DNA of 64,000 nucleotides from positions 1 through 64,000 of the forward strand of contig NZ_NPKT01000025.1 in NCBI RefSeq assembly GCF_008329565.1, written 5' to 3'. Source of the DNA: Mycolicibacterium sp. P1-5. GTDB taxonomy: Bacteria > Actinomycetota > Actinomycetes > Mycobacteriales > Mycobacteriaceae. Of the stretch, positions 1-10,535 are shown piece by piece. The position numbers were made by a program, and so were the translations under genes. The notes below the pieces were generated by a model that had not been told where the DNA came from, searched no databases, and saw only the letters and a program-made list of their open reading frames with translations. The stretch's first letter is position 1, and each line of letters starts with the position of its first letter.

Positions 1-380
1 AGCTGGCTGACCGTCGCGGCGGAGGCGAGCTGCGCGTAGTGCTCATCGGATCCGTCGGCGGCGCGTTCGGCGATGACACCGACCTGATCGACCGACAGTT
101 GCCCGTCGCGCAAAGCGGTAGTGCAGCGGGGGAATTCGTTGATGCGGTGGGCGACAGCTGAAATGGTCTCGGCGTTGTTTTGTGAGACACCGAGTTTCCA
201 GGCCACCAGGGCCGGGATCGAGCGGGCGCCGGTGTTGCCCCAGATTCCGTCGTGGTCGATCTCGGCGACGATGTCCACGATGCGCCCGTCGATCGCGTTG
301 CGCTGACCGGCCAGCTCCGACAACTCCTCGAATAACACCTCGAGACGTTCCTTCGAGCTCAGCGTCGTGGTCGAGGACAT
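1..380 (-). CDS. DUF222 / 13E12-type HNH endonuclease-like protein (N-terminal part, runs off the window)
   Basis: The reading frame opens with ATG at 380 and continues past base 1, giving 126 visible residues beginning MSSTTTLSSKERLEVLFEEL. The segment IWGNTGARSIPALVAWKLGV followed by a helical stretch is typical of the DUF222 domain found in the mycobacterial 13E12 repeat family. In that family an HNH nuclease domain usually follows; it would lie outside the window. These genes are multicopy and often associated with mobile sequences, but their role is not established. The start is the first ATG of the frame. The next gene, on the same strand, ends 41 bases upstream of it. Confidence 0.8.
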   Translation of the reverse strand, partial: MSSTTTLSSKERLEVLFEELSELAGQRNAIDGRIVDIVAEIDHDGIWGNTGARSIPALVAWKLGVSQNNAETISAVAHRINEFPRCTTALRDGQLSVDQVGVIAERAADGSDEHYAQLASAATVSQ

Positions 381-421
381 AACCTCATCATCGCAGCAGG
401 GTCCGACAAAAAATCGGGCGA

Positions 422-1243
422 TTAAAGGTGACCCAGCACCCGTGCCGCGAACTCCTTCGGATGTTCCCGGTGCATGAAGTGTCCGCCCGGGACTTCCTCA
501 AGGATGTACTCGCCCTTGAACATCCGGGCGGCACGGCGGAAGTCCGACGGCTCGGCGAGGGGATCGTCAGAACCGGCAATGACGACGGTCGGCACAGTGA
601 TCTTCGTCCTCAACGACGCCGACGGAAGCGGTGAGAGCTTCCGGTAGTAGCCGAACGCCGCGTCGAGACTTCCTGGGCTAGACAAGCACTCACGGACGGC
701 GTCGAACTCCGCGGCGGGCGGAGTCCACCGCGGCGACCATCGTCGATAAATGGCGGGCAGCGCCTCAAAGTCGTTGCGGGCGAATCGTTGGGGGGCGCGA
801 GGAAGCTTGTATAAAGCGAAATGCCGTACATCCCGGACCTTCCGAAGCGACGGCCTCAACGTCGCCGGGTGCGGAATCGCGACGGCCATCAGCTTCGTCA
901 CTCGGTCCGGGCCCAGCGCCGCGGCACCGTAGGCCGCCGAGGCGCCCCAGTCGTGACCGATGATGACGGCCGAGTCAGCCCCCAGTGCAGAAATCAACGC
1001 AAGCGCGTCACCCGCCAACGTCTCCTGGGAGGGATCAACGCCGGGCACCGCGGTCGGGTGATATCCGCGCATGAACGGGCTGACCGCGCGGTACCCCTTG
1101 GCGGCAATCTGCGGACGCAGGGAATCCCATGTATGAGCCGTGTCCGGGAATCCGTGCAGCAGCAACACCAGGGGTCCGGAGCCCTCCTCGATATAGGCGA
1201 ACGTCAGTCCGTTCGCCTCGACGAATCCTGTCGTCCCAGTCAC
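422..1243 (-). CDS. alpha/beta hydrolase, epoxide-hydrolase-like
   Basis: A 273-residue alpha/beta hydrolase. The oxyanion region is HGFPDTAHTW (about residues 30-39), the nucleophile elbow is GHDWGA with Asp98 in the nucleophile place, a later acid lies in GSDDPLAEP, and the catalytic His is in GGHFMHREHP. An aspartate nucleophile with the GHDWG context is characteristic of epoxide hydrolases and haloalkane dehalogenases rather than serine esterases, so hydrolysis of an epoxide is the best guess; the substrate is unknown. The frame is open back to 1498, but that part overlaps comF on the other strand. I chose GTG at 1243, just before VEANGLTFAYIEEG, where family similarity begins. It is divergent from comF with about 50 bases between starts. 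Confidence 0.82.
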   Translation of the reverse strand: MTGTTGFVEANGLTFAYIEEGSGPLVLLLHGFPDTAHTWDSLRPQIAAKGYRAVSPFMRGYHPTAVPGVDPSQETLAGDALALISALGADSAVIIGHDWGASAAYGAAALGPDRVTKLMAVAIPHPATLRPSLRKVRDVRHFALYKLPRAPQRFARNDFEALPAIYRRWSPRWTPPAAEFDAVRECLSSPGSLDAAFGYYRKLSPLPSASLRTKITVPTVVIAGSDDPLAEPSDFRRAARMFKGEYILEEVPGGHFMHREHPKEFAARVLGHL

Positions 1244-1294
1244 CCCTGTGGACAGTACTCCCGCCACACCAACCGACAGGGCCACACTCAAGCC

Positions 1295-1924
1295 ATGCTG
1301 GACCTCATTCTCCCGCTCGAATGCGGCGGCTGCGGCGCACCGTCGACCAAGTGGTGCGACGCCTGCGCTGCGGCACTCAAGGTCCACACCGACGAGCCGC
1401 ACCTCGTCACACCGCGCATCGACCCCGGCGTGCCGGTCTTCGCTCTCGGCCGCTACGCCGGCCCGCGTCGGCAGGCCATCGTCGCGCTCAAGGAGCACGG
1501 GCGACGCGACCTCGTCCCCCCACTAGCGCGCGCGCTGGCCCTCGGCGTCCACCAGCTTCTCGGCTGGGGCATCCTCGACACACCGTTCACGATTGTCCCG
1601 GCGCCTACCCGCGCGTCGGCCGCCCGCCGACGCGGCGGAGATCCCGTCACCCGCATCGCCACTGAAGCCACCCGGCAGAACGAGAACGTCAAAGTCATCC
1701 GAGCCCTGAAAACCAGAGCCTTGGTCCGCGATTCCGTCGGACTGACGATCGCCGACCGCGAGCGCAATCTCACCGGTCGCATCAAGCTCACCACGCCGAT
1801 TACCGGCGACGTCTTGCTTGTCGACGACATCGTCACCACCGGCGCCACCGCCCGAGAAGCGGTGCGAATGCTGCATAAAACCAACGCGAATGTAACGGCC
1901 GTGCTCACCCTGGCGCACGCCTGA
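1295..1924 (+). CDS. comF: ComF family phosphoribosyltransferase-like protein
   Basis: A 209-residue ComF-type protein. The N-terminal zinc-binding cysteines are C10, C13, C21 and C24, and the PRPP-binding signature VLLVDDIVTTGAT is at about 173-185. ComF proteins carry a type I phosphoribosyltransferase fold and are linked to DNA uptake in naturally competent bacteria. Their biochemical role in mycobacteria is not established. The frame is open upstream to 821, but ATG 1295 (MLDLILPLECGG) is where the family begins. Order comF-hpf-secA matches Rv3242c-Rv3241c-Rv3240c. Confidence 0.9.
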   Translation: MLDLILPLECGGCGAPSTKWCDACAAALKVHTDEPHLVTPRIDPGVPVFALGRYAGPRRQAIVALKEHGRRDLVPPLARALALGVHQLLGWGILDTPFTIVPAPTRASAARRRGGDPVTRIATEATRQNENVKVIRALKTRALVRDSVGLTIADRERNLTGRIKLTTPITGDVLLVDDIVTTGATAREAVRMLHKTNANVTAVLTLAHA

Positions 1925-2219
1925 CCAGGGGAGGTCCACGGTCCCTGTAACGGGGGTCGAAACAACTCGAAACAGGTGCGCCAAAAAGGTGGCACCACCC
2001 CATGAACAGCGACTACCGTCGGGGCCAACACACCGTGAATAAATCACGGGGGCGGTCTAGTCAACAGGCCCGCCGCTTCGCCGAGCAACGGTAGGAGGTG
2101 AGGTAACTCGACCCCAGGCGCCGGCGGATGAGACTCGTGTCAAGCCTGTCGGCGCAGTACCCAAGACTGGCCGGCACGCCCAGGTGCGTGCAACCCGTAA
2201 GAGAAACGAGTTGTCAAGC
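1925..2219 (+). other. intergenic region / probable hpf leader
   Basis: About 295 bases between comF and hpf. It holds GTAGGAGGTGAGG at 2091-2103 and a possible 19-codon reading frame, GTG 2035 to TAG 2094. I see no tRNA, no clear rho-independent terminator and no riboswitch I can recognise. It may be the promoter and 5' untranslated region of hpf, but no -10/-35 pair stands out. Confidence 0.35.
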
Positions 2220-2897
2220 ATGTCAATCGATTCCGTGAATACCGGTCAAATGCTCGCCGACGATGACGATCTTGCCGAACCCGATCCCACCGCCGAAGTG
2301 CAGGTGTGCGGTCGCAATGTCGAGATCCCCGATCACTACCGCCTCTATGTCGCGCAGAAACTCGCTCGCCTCGAACGGTTCGACCGCTCGATCTACCGCT
2401 TCGACGTCGAGCTCGAGCACGAACGCAACCGCCGTCAACGTAAGAACTGTCAGCACGTCGAGATCACCGCGCGCGGTCGTGGGCCGGTGGTCCGTGGGGA
2501 GGCTTGTGCGGAGAGTTTCTACGGCGCCTTCGAGGCTGCCGTCCACAAACTCGAGAACCGGCTGCGACGCACGAAGGATCGGCGCAAGGTTCACTACGGT
2601 GACAAGACACCCGTATCGCTTCATGAGGCCACCGCGGTGGCCGCTCTCGTCGACGCGGCCGCGGCGTTCACGCCCCAGCAGTCCGCCGTCCAGGAGTCCG
2701 CGGCCGACGACCACGAACCGGGCCGCATCGTGCGCACCAAGGAACACCCTGCCAAGCCGATGACAGTCGACGACGCGCTTTACGAGATGGAGCTCGTCGG
2801 CCACGACTTCTTCCTCTTCCAGGACAAGGAGACCGATCGGCCGTCGGTGGTCTACCGCCGCCACGCCTATGACTATGGGTTGATCCGGCTGGGCTGA
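2220..2897 (+). CDS. hpf: long-form ribosome hibernation promoting factor
   Basis: A 225-residue protein of the long HPF/YfiA type (the mycobacterial MPY/RafS group). The N-terminal part, from VQVCGRNVEIPDHYRLYVAQ to about residue 130, is the ribosome-binding domain with basic stretches such as RNRRQRKNCQ. An acidic/alanine linker follows. The C-terminal domain, MTVDDALYEMELVGHDFFLF through VVYRRHAYDYGLIRL, is the dimerisation/tail domain of long HPFs. It is expected to bind the 30S decoding site and stabilise inactive ribosomes under stress. ATG 2220 is preferred; GTG 2184 and TTG 2211 are in-frame alternatives. Situated directly upstream of secA1, as in M. tuberculosis. Confidence 0.9.
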   Translation: MSIDSVNTGQMLADDDDLAEPDPTAEVQVCGRNVEIPDHYRLYVAQKLARLERFDRSIYRFDVELEHERNRRQRKNCQHVEITARGRGPVVRGEACAESFYGAFEAAVHKLENRLRRTKDRRKVHYGDKTPVSLHEATAVAALVDAAAAFTPQQSAVQESAADDHEPGRIVRTKEHPAKPMTVDDALYEMELVGHDFFLFQDKETDRPSVVYRRHAYDYGLIRLG

Positions 2898-2996
2898 TCG
2901 CCGCTGCCCTGGCTCGACCAGCGCGTCACCTAGGATGGGGGGCGCTTATGCCTCCAATCCACCGGGGGCCCCTCCTACATATGTTCAGGGGAAAAC

Positions 2997-5774
<2,778 letters not shown>

Positions 5775-5794
5775 CGACGATGCAGCCCGGCTAG

Positions 5795-6256
5795 TCAGCC
5801 GATGTGCAGCGCCACCACCTGCCATCGCAAGCCGGTTGGCGTCAGCTCCTGTTCGACGCGGCAGGCGATCGCATGGATGCGATCGTCTCGGGTGTAGGTC
5901 GCGGCCACTTCGGCGGCCGATCCGTCGGCGCCGACCGGCTGCACCCGTAGCCGGCAAAGGCGTGCAGCACCGTTGCCTTCGTGGCGCGCGACTGCCGGCA
6001 GCAGTGACTCCACCAGGCCGGCGGTCAGCAACGGGCGAAGGTGGGCCGGTGAGCGGCGCCGGTCGATCACCTCGAGCACCCGGCGCAGCGCCGCGTCGGC
6101 GAAGCCACCCGCGACACGCAGGGAAGCGGACGCGGTCGGTGGCGGAGCAGGGCGAGACGCCGATCCGAGGGTGCGGGGGCGAAGCAGATGCACCCGCTCG
6201 GGCGCGGTGCGCAGCACCGGCGGCTCGTAGTCGACAACGGGAACGACGCAGGGCAT
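5795..6256 (-). CDS. Rv3235-family alanine/arginine/proline-rich protein
   Basis: A 153-residue protein starting at ATG 6256 (MPCVVPVVDYEPPVLRTAP), which follows a GGAGAG ribosome site in the transcript. The N-terminal third is rich in Pro and Arg. The C-terminal part (ALRRVLEVIDRRRSP to LTPTGLRWQVVALHIG) looks like a compact alpha/beta domain with conserved HAIACRVEQ and GLRWQVVALHIG segments, as in the mycobacterial Rv3235 family located beside secA1. The frame remains open to 6457 but that part is low-complexity and overlaps the next promoter. Function unknown; I infer only that it is cytoplasmic, since no signal or membrane segment is present. Confidence 0.75.
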   Translation of the reverse strand: MPCVVPVVDYEPPVLRTAPERVHLLRPRTLGSASRPAPPPTASASLRVAGGFADAALRRVLEVIDRRRSPAHLRPLLTAGLVESLLPAVARHEGNGAARLCRLRVQPVGADGSAAEVAATYTRDDRIHAIACRVEQELTPTGLRWQVVALHIG

Positions 6257-6459
6257 GGGCACTCTCCGGGATCGGCCGACAGGGGACCGGCTGCCGGAGA
6301 GGGGCGAACCGATGGCGACATGATGGCACAGATTTGTCGTGGGTGTGGACACCAGTAGGCAGCGGTGTGTGCACCCGCGATGCGGTACCCCCGGGTTGGC
6401 GGTTACCGTGTCGGGACGGGCGGGGAGTAGTCGAAGTAGATGAGGGGAATGTCGCAACG

Positions 6460-7869
6460 ATGGTGACTCGGCTGTCAGCGTCGGATGCCTCGTTTTACCA
6501 CTTGGAGAACACCTCCACCCCGATGTACGTCGGCTCGCTGGCGATTCTGCGCAAGCCCCGCGCCGGCTTGAGCTACGACTCTTTGTTGGAGACCGTCGAA
6601 CGCCGTCTGCCCCAGATTCCGCGCTATCGCCAGAAGATCCGCGAGGTCACCCTGGGCCTAGCGCGTCCGGTCTGGGTCGACGACCCGGACTTCGACATCA
6701 CCTATCACGTCCGGCGCTCGGCCCTGCCGTCGCCGGGCAGCGATTCTCAATTGCACGAACTCATCGCCAGGCTGGGCTCTCGGCCACTCGACCGGTCCCG
6801 CCCGCTGTGGGAGATGTACCTGATCGAGGGCCTGGCCAAGAACCGGCTGGCCATCTACACCAAATCCCATCAGGCGCTCGTGAACGGGATGACGGCTCTG
6901 GAGATCGGCCACGTCGTCGCCGACCGCAGCCAGAAGGCGCCGACGTTCGGCGAGGACATCTGGATCCCGAGCCGGGAACCCACCAACGGCGAACTGCTGC
7001 TCGGCGCGATCGGGGAGTGGCTGGCCCGGCCACGCATGCAGATGCAGGCGGTGAGCTCGGCGGTCGGCGACCTCGCCCGCAACAGCGGTGAAGCGGCCGA
7101 GCTGGCGCGGCGGCTGACCGACGTCGCGCGCACGGTGGCCCGCGGTACCGCACCGAACAGCCCGCTGAACACCAAGGTGTCGCGCAATCGGCGGCTCACG
7201 GTGGCCACCGGTTCGCTGGCGGACTACCGGTTGGTGCGCTCGCGCTACGACTGCGACGTCAACGATGTGGTGCTGGCGGTGATCGCCGGCGCTCTGCGCA
7301 ACTGGCTGCTGTCGCGCGGTGAACCCGTCACCAACAGCTCGACGGTGCGCGCCATGGCGCCGACGTCGGTCTACCCCGAGGCCGTCATGGAAACGGCCGG
7401 TCCGGGTCAGGCGATCAGCGAGGTGGCCCCGTTCCTGGTCGACCTGCCGGTCGGCGAGGGCAATGCCGTGGTACGGCTGTCCCAGATCGCGCACACCACC
7501 GAATCGCACTCGGCGGCTGCCAGTTTGGTCGACGCCCGCACGATCGTCACCCTATCCGGGTTCGCGCCGCCGACCCTGCACGCGATGGGCACCCGAGTCG
7601 CCACCCAGTTCAATGCGCGCCAGTTCAACCTGCTGATCACCAATGTGCCGGGGCCGCAGTCGCAGATGTATGTGGCCGGGGCCAAGCTGCTGGAGATTTA
7701 CGCGGTGCCGCCGCTGTTGCACAACCAGGTACTGGCGATCGGAGTGACATCCTATTGCGGCATGCTGTACTTCGGCATCAATGCCGACCGTGACGCCATG
7801 AGCGATGTCGACGTGTTGCCGACGCTGCTGGCCGAATCGCTCGAGGAACTGCTCGAAGCCGCGCAGTAG
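6460..7869 (+). CDS. WS/DGAT family acyltransferase-like protein (tgs3-like) with altered active site
   Basis: A 469-residue member of the wax ester synthase/diacylglycerol acyltransferase family, starting at ATG 6460 (MVTRLSASDASFYHLEN). The N-terminal condensation-like domain has PQIPRYRQK, DPDFDITYHVRR and SRPLWEMYLIEGL. The C-terminal DUF1298-like part has NLLITNVPGPQ and SYCGMLYFGINAD. Family members make wax esters or triacylglycerol from acyl-CoA. The signature HHxxxDG reads H137-Q138-A-L-V-N142-G143, so the second His (general base in this fold) and the Asp are both replaced. It corresponds in place to Rv3233c/Rv3234c but is one intact gene. It heads a tight run with ppk2 and the DUF6912 gene. 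Confidence 0.85.
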   Translation: MVTRLSASDASFYHLENTSTPMYVGSLAILRKPRAGLSYDSLLETVERRLPQIPRYRQKIREVTLGLARPVWVDDPDFDITYHVRRSALPSPGSDSQLHELIARLGSRPLDRSRPLWEMYLIEGLAKNRLAIYTKSHQALVNGMTALEIGHVVADRSQKAPTFGEDIWIPSREPTNGELLLGAIGEWLARPRMQMQAVSSAVGDLARNSGEAAELARRLTDVARTVARGTAPNSPLNTKVSRNRRLTVATGSLADYRLVRSRYDCDVNDVVLAVIAGALRNWLLSRGEPVTNSSTVRAMAPTSVYPEAVMETAGPGQAISEVAPFLVDLPVGEGNAVVRLSQIAHTTESHSAAASLVDARTIVTLSGFAPPTLHAMGTRVATQFNARQFNLLITNVPGPQSQMYVAGAKLLEIYAVPPLLHNQVLAIGVTSYCGMLYFGINADRDAMSDVDVLPTLLAESLEELLEAAQ

Positions 7870-7885
7870 ACGTAGGATTCGGACG

Positions 7886-8743
7886 ATGAGCAAGGCCAAC
7901 TCCGACGGTAATGCGTCCGCCAAGAAGCGCAACCGCAAGATTCCCAAAGACCTCTATGAAGCCGAATTGTTCCGGCTTCAAACCGAATTGGTGAAACTGC
8001 AGGAGTGGGTCAAAGCCTCCGGGGAACGCATCGTCGTCGTGTTCGAGGGCCGGGATGCTGCCGGCAAGGGCGGCACGATCAAGCGCATCACCGAGTACCT
8101 CAGCCCCCGCGTCGCGCGGATCGCCGCGCTGCCGGCGCCCACCGAACGCGAGCGCGGCCAGTGGTACTTCCAGCGCTACGTCGAGCACCTGCCCGCCCGC
8201 GGCGAGATCGTTCTCTTCGACCGGTCCTGGTACAACCGCGCCGGAGTCGAGCGGGTGATGGGGTTCTGCACACCGCAGGAGCACACGCTGTTCTTGCGAC
8301 AGTGCCCGATCTTCGAGCAGATGCTGATCGACGACGGGGTCATCCTGCGCAAGTACTGGTTCTCGGTCTCCGATGACGAACAGCTGCGCCGGTTCCGGTC
8401 CCGGCGCAATGACCCGCTGCGGCGCTGGAAGCTCAGCCCGATGGATCTCGAGTCCATCTACCGCTGGGAGGATTACTCGCGCGCCAAGGATCAGATGATG
8501 GTGCACACCGACACCCCGAACAGTCCTTGGTTCGTCGTCGAATCCGATGACAAGAAGCACGCGCGGCTCAACATGATGGCTCATCTGCTGGCGAGCATCG
8601 ACTACCAGCAGGTCGAACTACCAAAGGTCGATCTGCCCGAGCGGCCGATGCTGGGCAACTATCAGCGGCCCGAGCGCGAGCTGTCGACCTATGTCGATGA
8701 TCACGTCTCCACCCTGCTCGGAGATGGCAGGAAGGGCAGCTAA
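7886..8743 (+). CDS. ppk2: polyphosphate kinase 2
   Basis: A 285-residue PPK2-family enzyme, which uses polyphosphate to phosphorylate nucleoside diphosphates (GDP to GTP in the mycobacterial enzyme) and so links polyphosphate to nucleotide pools. Visible motifs are Walker A GRDAAGKGGT (55-64), Walker B region FDRSWYNR (111-118), and the lid/substrate segment RRWKLSPMDLESIYRWEDYS. It is a single-domain PPK2 of usual length. ATG 7886 lies 16 bases after the preceding acyltransferase gene and the next gene starts 9 bases downstream, so co-transcription is likely. Matches Rv3232c in position. Confidence 0.95.
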   Translation: MSKANSDGNASAKKRNRKIPKDLYEAELFRLQTELVKLQEWVKASGERIVVVFEGRDAAGKGGTIKRITEYLSPRVARIAALPAPTERERGQWYFQRYVEHLPARGEIVLFDRSWYNRAGVERVMGFCTPQEHTLFLRQCPIFEQMLIDDGVILRKYWFSVSDDEQLRRFRSRRNDPLRRWKLSPMDLESIYRWEDYSRAKDQMMVHTDTPNSPWFVVESDDKKHARLNMMAHLLASIDYQQVELPKVDLPERPMLGNYQRPERELSTYVDDHVSTLLGDGRKGS

Positions 8744-8752
8744 TCTGCCTTT

Positions 8753-9256
8753 GTGCGGGTATACATCCCGGCCACTCTGGCGATGCTCCAACAGTTGGTC
8801 GCCGACGGGTCGCTCCAGCCGCTGAGCGGGACGGCGTTCGCCGTCACGCCGAGTTTGCGGGAGTCCTACGCCGAAGGTGACGACGAGGAGCTGGCCGAGG
8901 TCGCGATCGGTGAGGCCGCGCTGGCGTCGCTGCGGCTGCTGGCAGCCGAATCAGAGCGGACCGACGGTGAGTTGCCGCTGCGCCGCGCGGTCCTGATCGC
9001 CGACGCGGACGCGACGCCACGGCCCGATCTCGATGACGCAGTGGTGCGCGTCGGGGGACGGGTGAACATGGATCAGGTGGTTGCCGCGTACGTGGACAAC
9101 TCCGACGCCGAGCCTGCCGTGAAAGCCGCGATCGCCGTCGTCGACGCCGCCGATCTGGGCGATGAAGACGCCGAATTCGTCGTCGGCGACGCCCAGGACC
9201 ACGCCCTGGCCTGGTATGCCGCCCAGGAACTACCGTTCCTACTTGATCTGCTCTGA
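8753..9256 (+). CDS. DUF6912 family protein (Rv3231c-like)
   Basis: A 167-residue protein starting with GTG 8753, MRVYIPATLAMLQQLVADGS. It is acidic and alanine-rich, with a conserved N-terminal strand-helix (VYIPATLAML), a central RRAVLIADAD segment and a C-terminal DALAWYAAQELPFL-type end (here DHALAWYAAQELPFLLDLL). This is the DUF6912 family of actinobacteria, whose function is unknown. No signal peptide or membrane segment. It is the third gene of the acyltransferase-ppk2 run and ends 9 bases before the operator of the reductase gene. Confidence 0.8.
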   Translation: MRVYIPATLAMLQQLVADGSLQPLSGTAFAVTPSLRESYAEGDDEELAEVAIGEAALASLRLLAAESERTDGELPLRRAVLIADADATPRPDLDDAVVRVGGRVNMDQVVAAYVDNSDAEPAVKAAIAVVDAADLGDEDAEFVVGDAQDHALAWYAAQELPFLLDLL

Positions 9257-9265
9257 CGCCTGGAT

Positions 9266-9294
9266 ACGGAACCGTAAGTTACGGTACCGTAGGT
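9266..9294 (+). promoter_or_regulatory. duplicated operator upstream of the ferredoxin reductase gene
   Basis: Two ten-base palindrome-like boxes, ACGGAACCGT at 9266-9275 and the perfect palindrome ACGGTACCGT at 9281-9290. They are separated by AAGTT and followed by AGGT. The same arrangement recurs ahead of desA3 (10486-10514). Box spacing of 15 bases and near-perfect dyads suggest binding of a dimeric repressor; the regulator is not identifiable from this window. Confidence 0.7.
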
Positions 9295-9316
9295 TTGACG
9301 GCGAAGGAGGTCCGCA

Positions 9317-10465
9317 ATGGCGAAGAACCAGGTAAAGGTCAGCGCGAACGTGGTGGACACCGTGCGACCGAAGGTGGCCGGCGAAGGGCGCAATCCCGCG
9401 ATAGACGCCTTGCGCGGGCTGTTCGGCCGGATCACCACACCGCTGTTGCCCGACGATTATCTGCAGCTCGCCAACCCGTTGTGGTCGGCGCGTGAGTTGC
9501 GCGGCAGAGTGCTCGACGTGCGGCGCGAGACCGAGGACTCGGCGACGCTGGTGATCAAACCGGGCTGGGGCTTCACGTTCGACTACCAACCCGGCCAGTA
9601 CATCGGCATCGGTTTGCTGGTCGACGGCCGTTGGCGGTGGCGATCGTATTCGCTGACATCGAGCCCACACTCTGACGGTGCCGGGCGATCACGCACGATC
9701 ACGATCACCGTCAAGGCCATGCCCGAGGGCTTTTTGTCCACCCACCTGGTCGGCGGGGTCAAGCCCGGCACGATCGTGCGGTTGGCCGCGCCGCAGGGCA
9801 ACTTCGTACTGCCCGATCCCGCCCCGGCGTCGGTGCTGTTCCTCACCGGGGGTTCCGGCATCACCCCGGTGATGTCGATGCTGCGGACCCTGGAGCGCCG
9901 TGACCAGATCGGCGATGTCGTCCATATCCACTCCGCCCCAACGGAATCCGACGTCATGTTCGCCGATGAGCTGGCACAGTTGGCTCGCGAACACGACAGC
10001 TATCGGCTGACCGTCCGCGCCACCCGCGCTCAGGGTCGGCTCGATTTGGGTCAGCTCGATAATTTGGTCCCGGATTGGCGCGAGCGCCAGACCTGGGCCT
10101 GCGGTCCGGAGGGAATGCTCACTGAGGCCGGAAGGGTTTGGGAGGCCGCGGGCCTCGGCGACCGGCTGCACCTGGAGCGGTTCGCGGCATCTCGGGCGGC
10201 TGCGCACGGGCAGGGCGGCACGGTGACATTCGGGCGCAGCGGCAAGTCCGTGACAGTAGACGCGGCGACGTCGCTGATGGAGGCCGGCGAGCAGGTCGGC
10301 TTGCGAATGCCTTTCGGCTGCCGGATGGGCATCTGCCAGTCCTGCGTGGTCCCCCTGGTCGAGGGCCACGTCCGGGATCTGCGCACGGGCAACGAGCATG
10401 AACCGGGTACTCGGATTCAGACGTGCATTTCGGCCGCTTCGGGCGACTGCGTCCTCGATGTCTGA
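9317..10465 (+). CDS. NAD(P)H-ferredoxin reductase with C-terminal 2Fe-2S domain (DesA3 electron donor)
   Basis: A 382-residue Rv3230c-type oxidoreductase. It has an N-terminal FAD domain (GQYIGIGLLV, RWRSYSLTSSP), an NAD(P)-binding segment (LTGGSGITPVMSML) and a plant-type 2Fe-2S domain with C335, C340, C343 and C370 (GCRMGICQSCVV, TCISA). Rv3230c delivers electrons to the membrane desaturase DesA3 for oleic acid synthesis, and desA3 follows 70 bases downstream here. ATG 9317 sits after a good ribosome site, GAAGGAGG. The 5' region carries the same operator pair as desA3, so the two genes are probably co-regulated though each seems to have its own promoter. Confidence 0.93.
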   Translation: MAKNQVKVSANVVDTVRPKVAGEGRNPAIDALRGLFGRITTPLLPDDYLQLANPLWSARELRGRVLDVRRETEDSATLVIKPGWGFTFDYQPGQYIGIGLLVDGRWRWRSYSLTSSPHSDGAGRSRTITITVKAMPEGFLSTHLVGGVKPGTIVRLAAPQGNFVLPDPAPASVLFLTGGSGITPVMSMLRTLERRDQIGDVVHIHSAPTESDVMFADELAQLAREHDSYRLTVRATRAQGRLDLGQLDNLVPDWRERQTWACGPEGMLTEAGRVWEAAGLGDRLHLERFAASRAAAHGQGGTVTFGRSGKSVTVDAATSLMEAGEQVGLRMPFGCRMGICQSCVVPLVEGHVRDLRTGNEHEPGTRIQTCISAASGDCVLDV

Positions 10466-10480
10466 GGTTTACTCGCTAGT

Positions 10481-10514
10481 AACCTACGGATACGTAGGTT
10501 ACGGTATCGTAGGT
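10481..10514 (+). promoter_or_regulatory. duplicated operator upstream of desA3
   Basis: The near-palindrome AACCTACGGA/TACGTAGGTT (10481-10500, one mismatch) contains decamer ACGGATACGT at 10486-10495. AGGTT follows, then ACGGTATCGT at 10501-10510 and AGGT. This repeats the two-box, 15-base-spaced layout at 9266-9294. It lies 22 bases before the desA3 start and probably overlaps the promoter. Confidence 0.72.
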
Positions 10515-10535
10515 ATGAGAAGGGAGGCGTGACTT

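Noticed and set aside
821..1294. 158-residue upstream extension of comF
   Set aside because: It lies antisense to the epoxide-hydrolase-like gene, and ComF similarity, including the zinc cysteines, begins at ATG 1295.
1925..2219. Riboswitch such as a cyclic-di-AMP (ydaO) or similar element upstream of hpf
   Set aside because: Looked for conserved cores and a terminator; none was evident.
2908..2936. Full sigma-A promoter of secA1
   Set aside because: Only the -10-like TAGGAT is convincing; no -35 is found at the right distance.
5836..6459. 208-residue upstream extension of the WS/DGAT gene
   Set aside because: Arg/Pro-rich and antisense to the Rv3235-like gene; the family sequence begins at ATG 6460.
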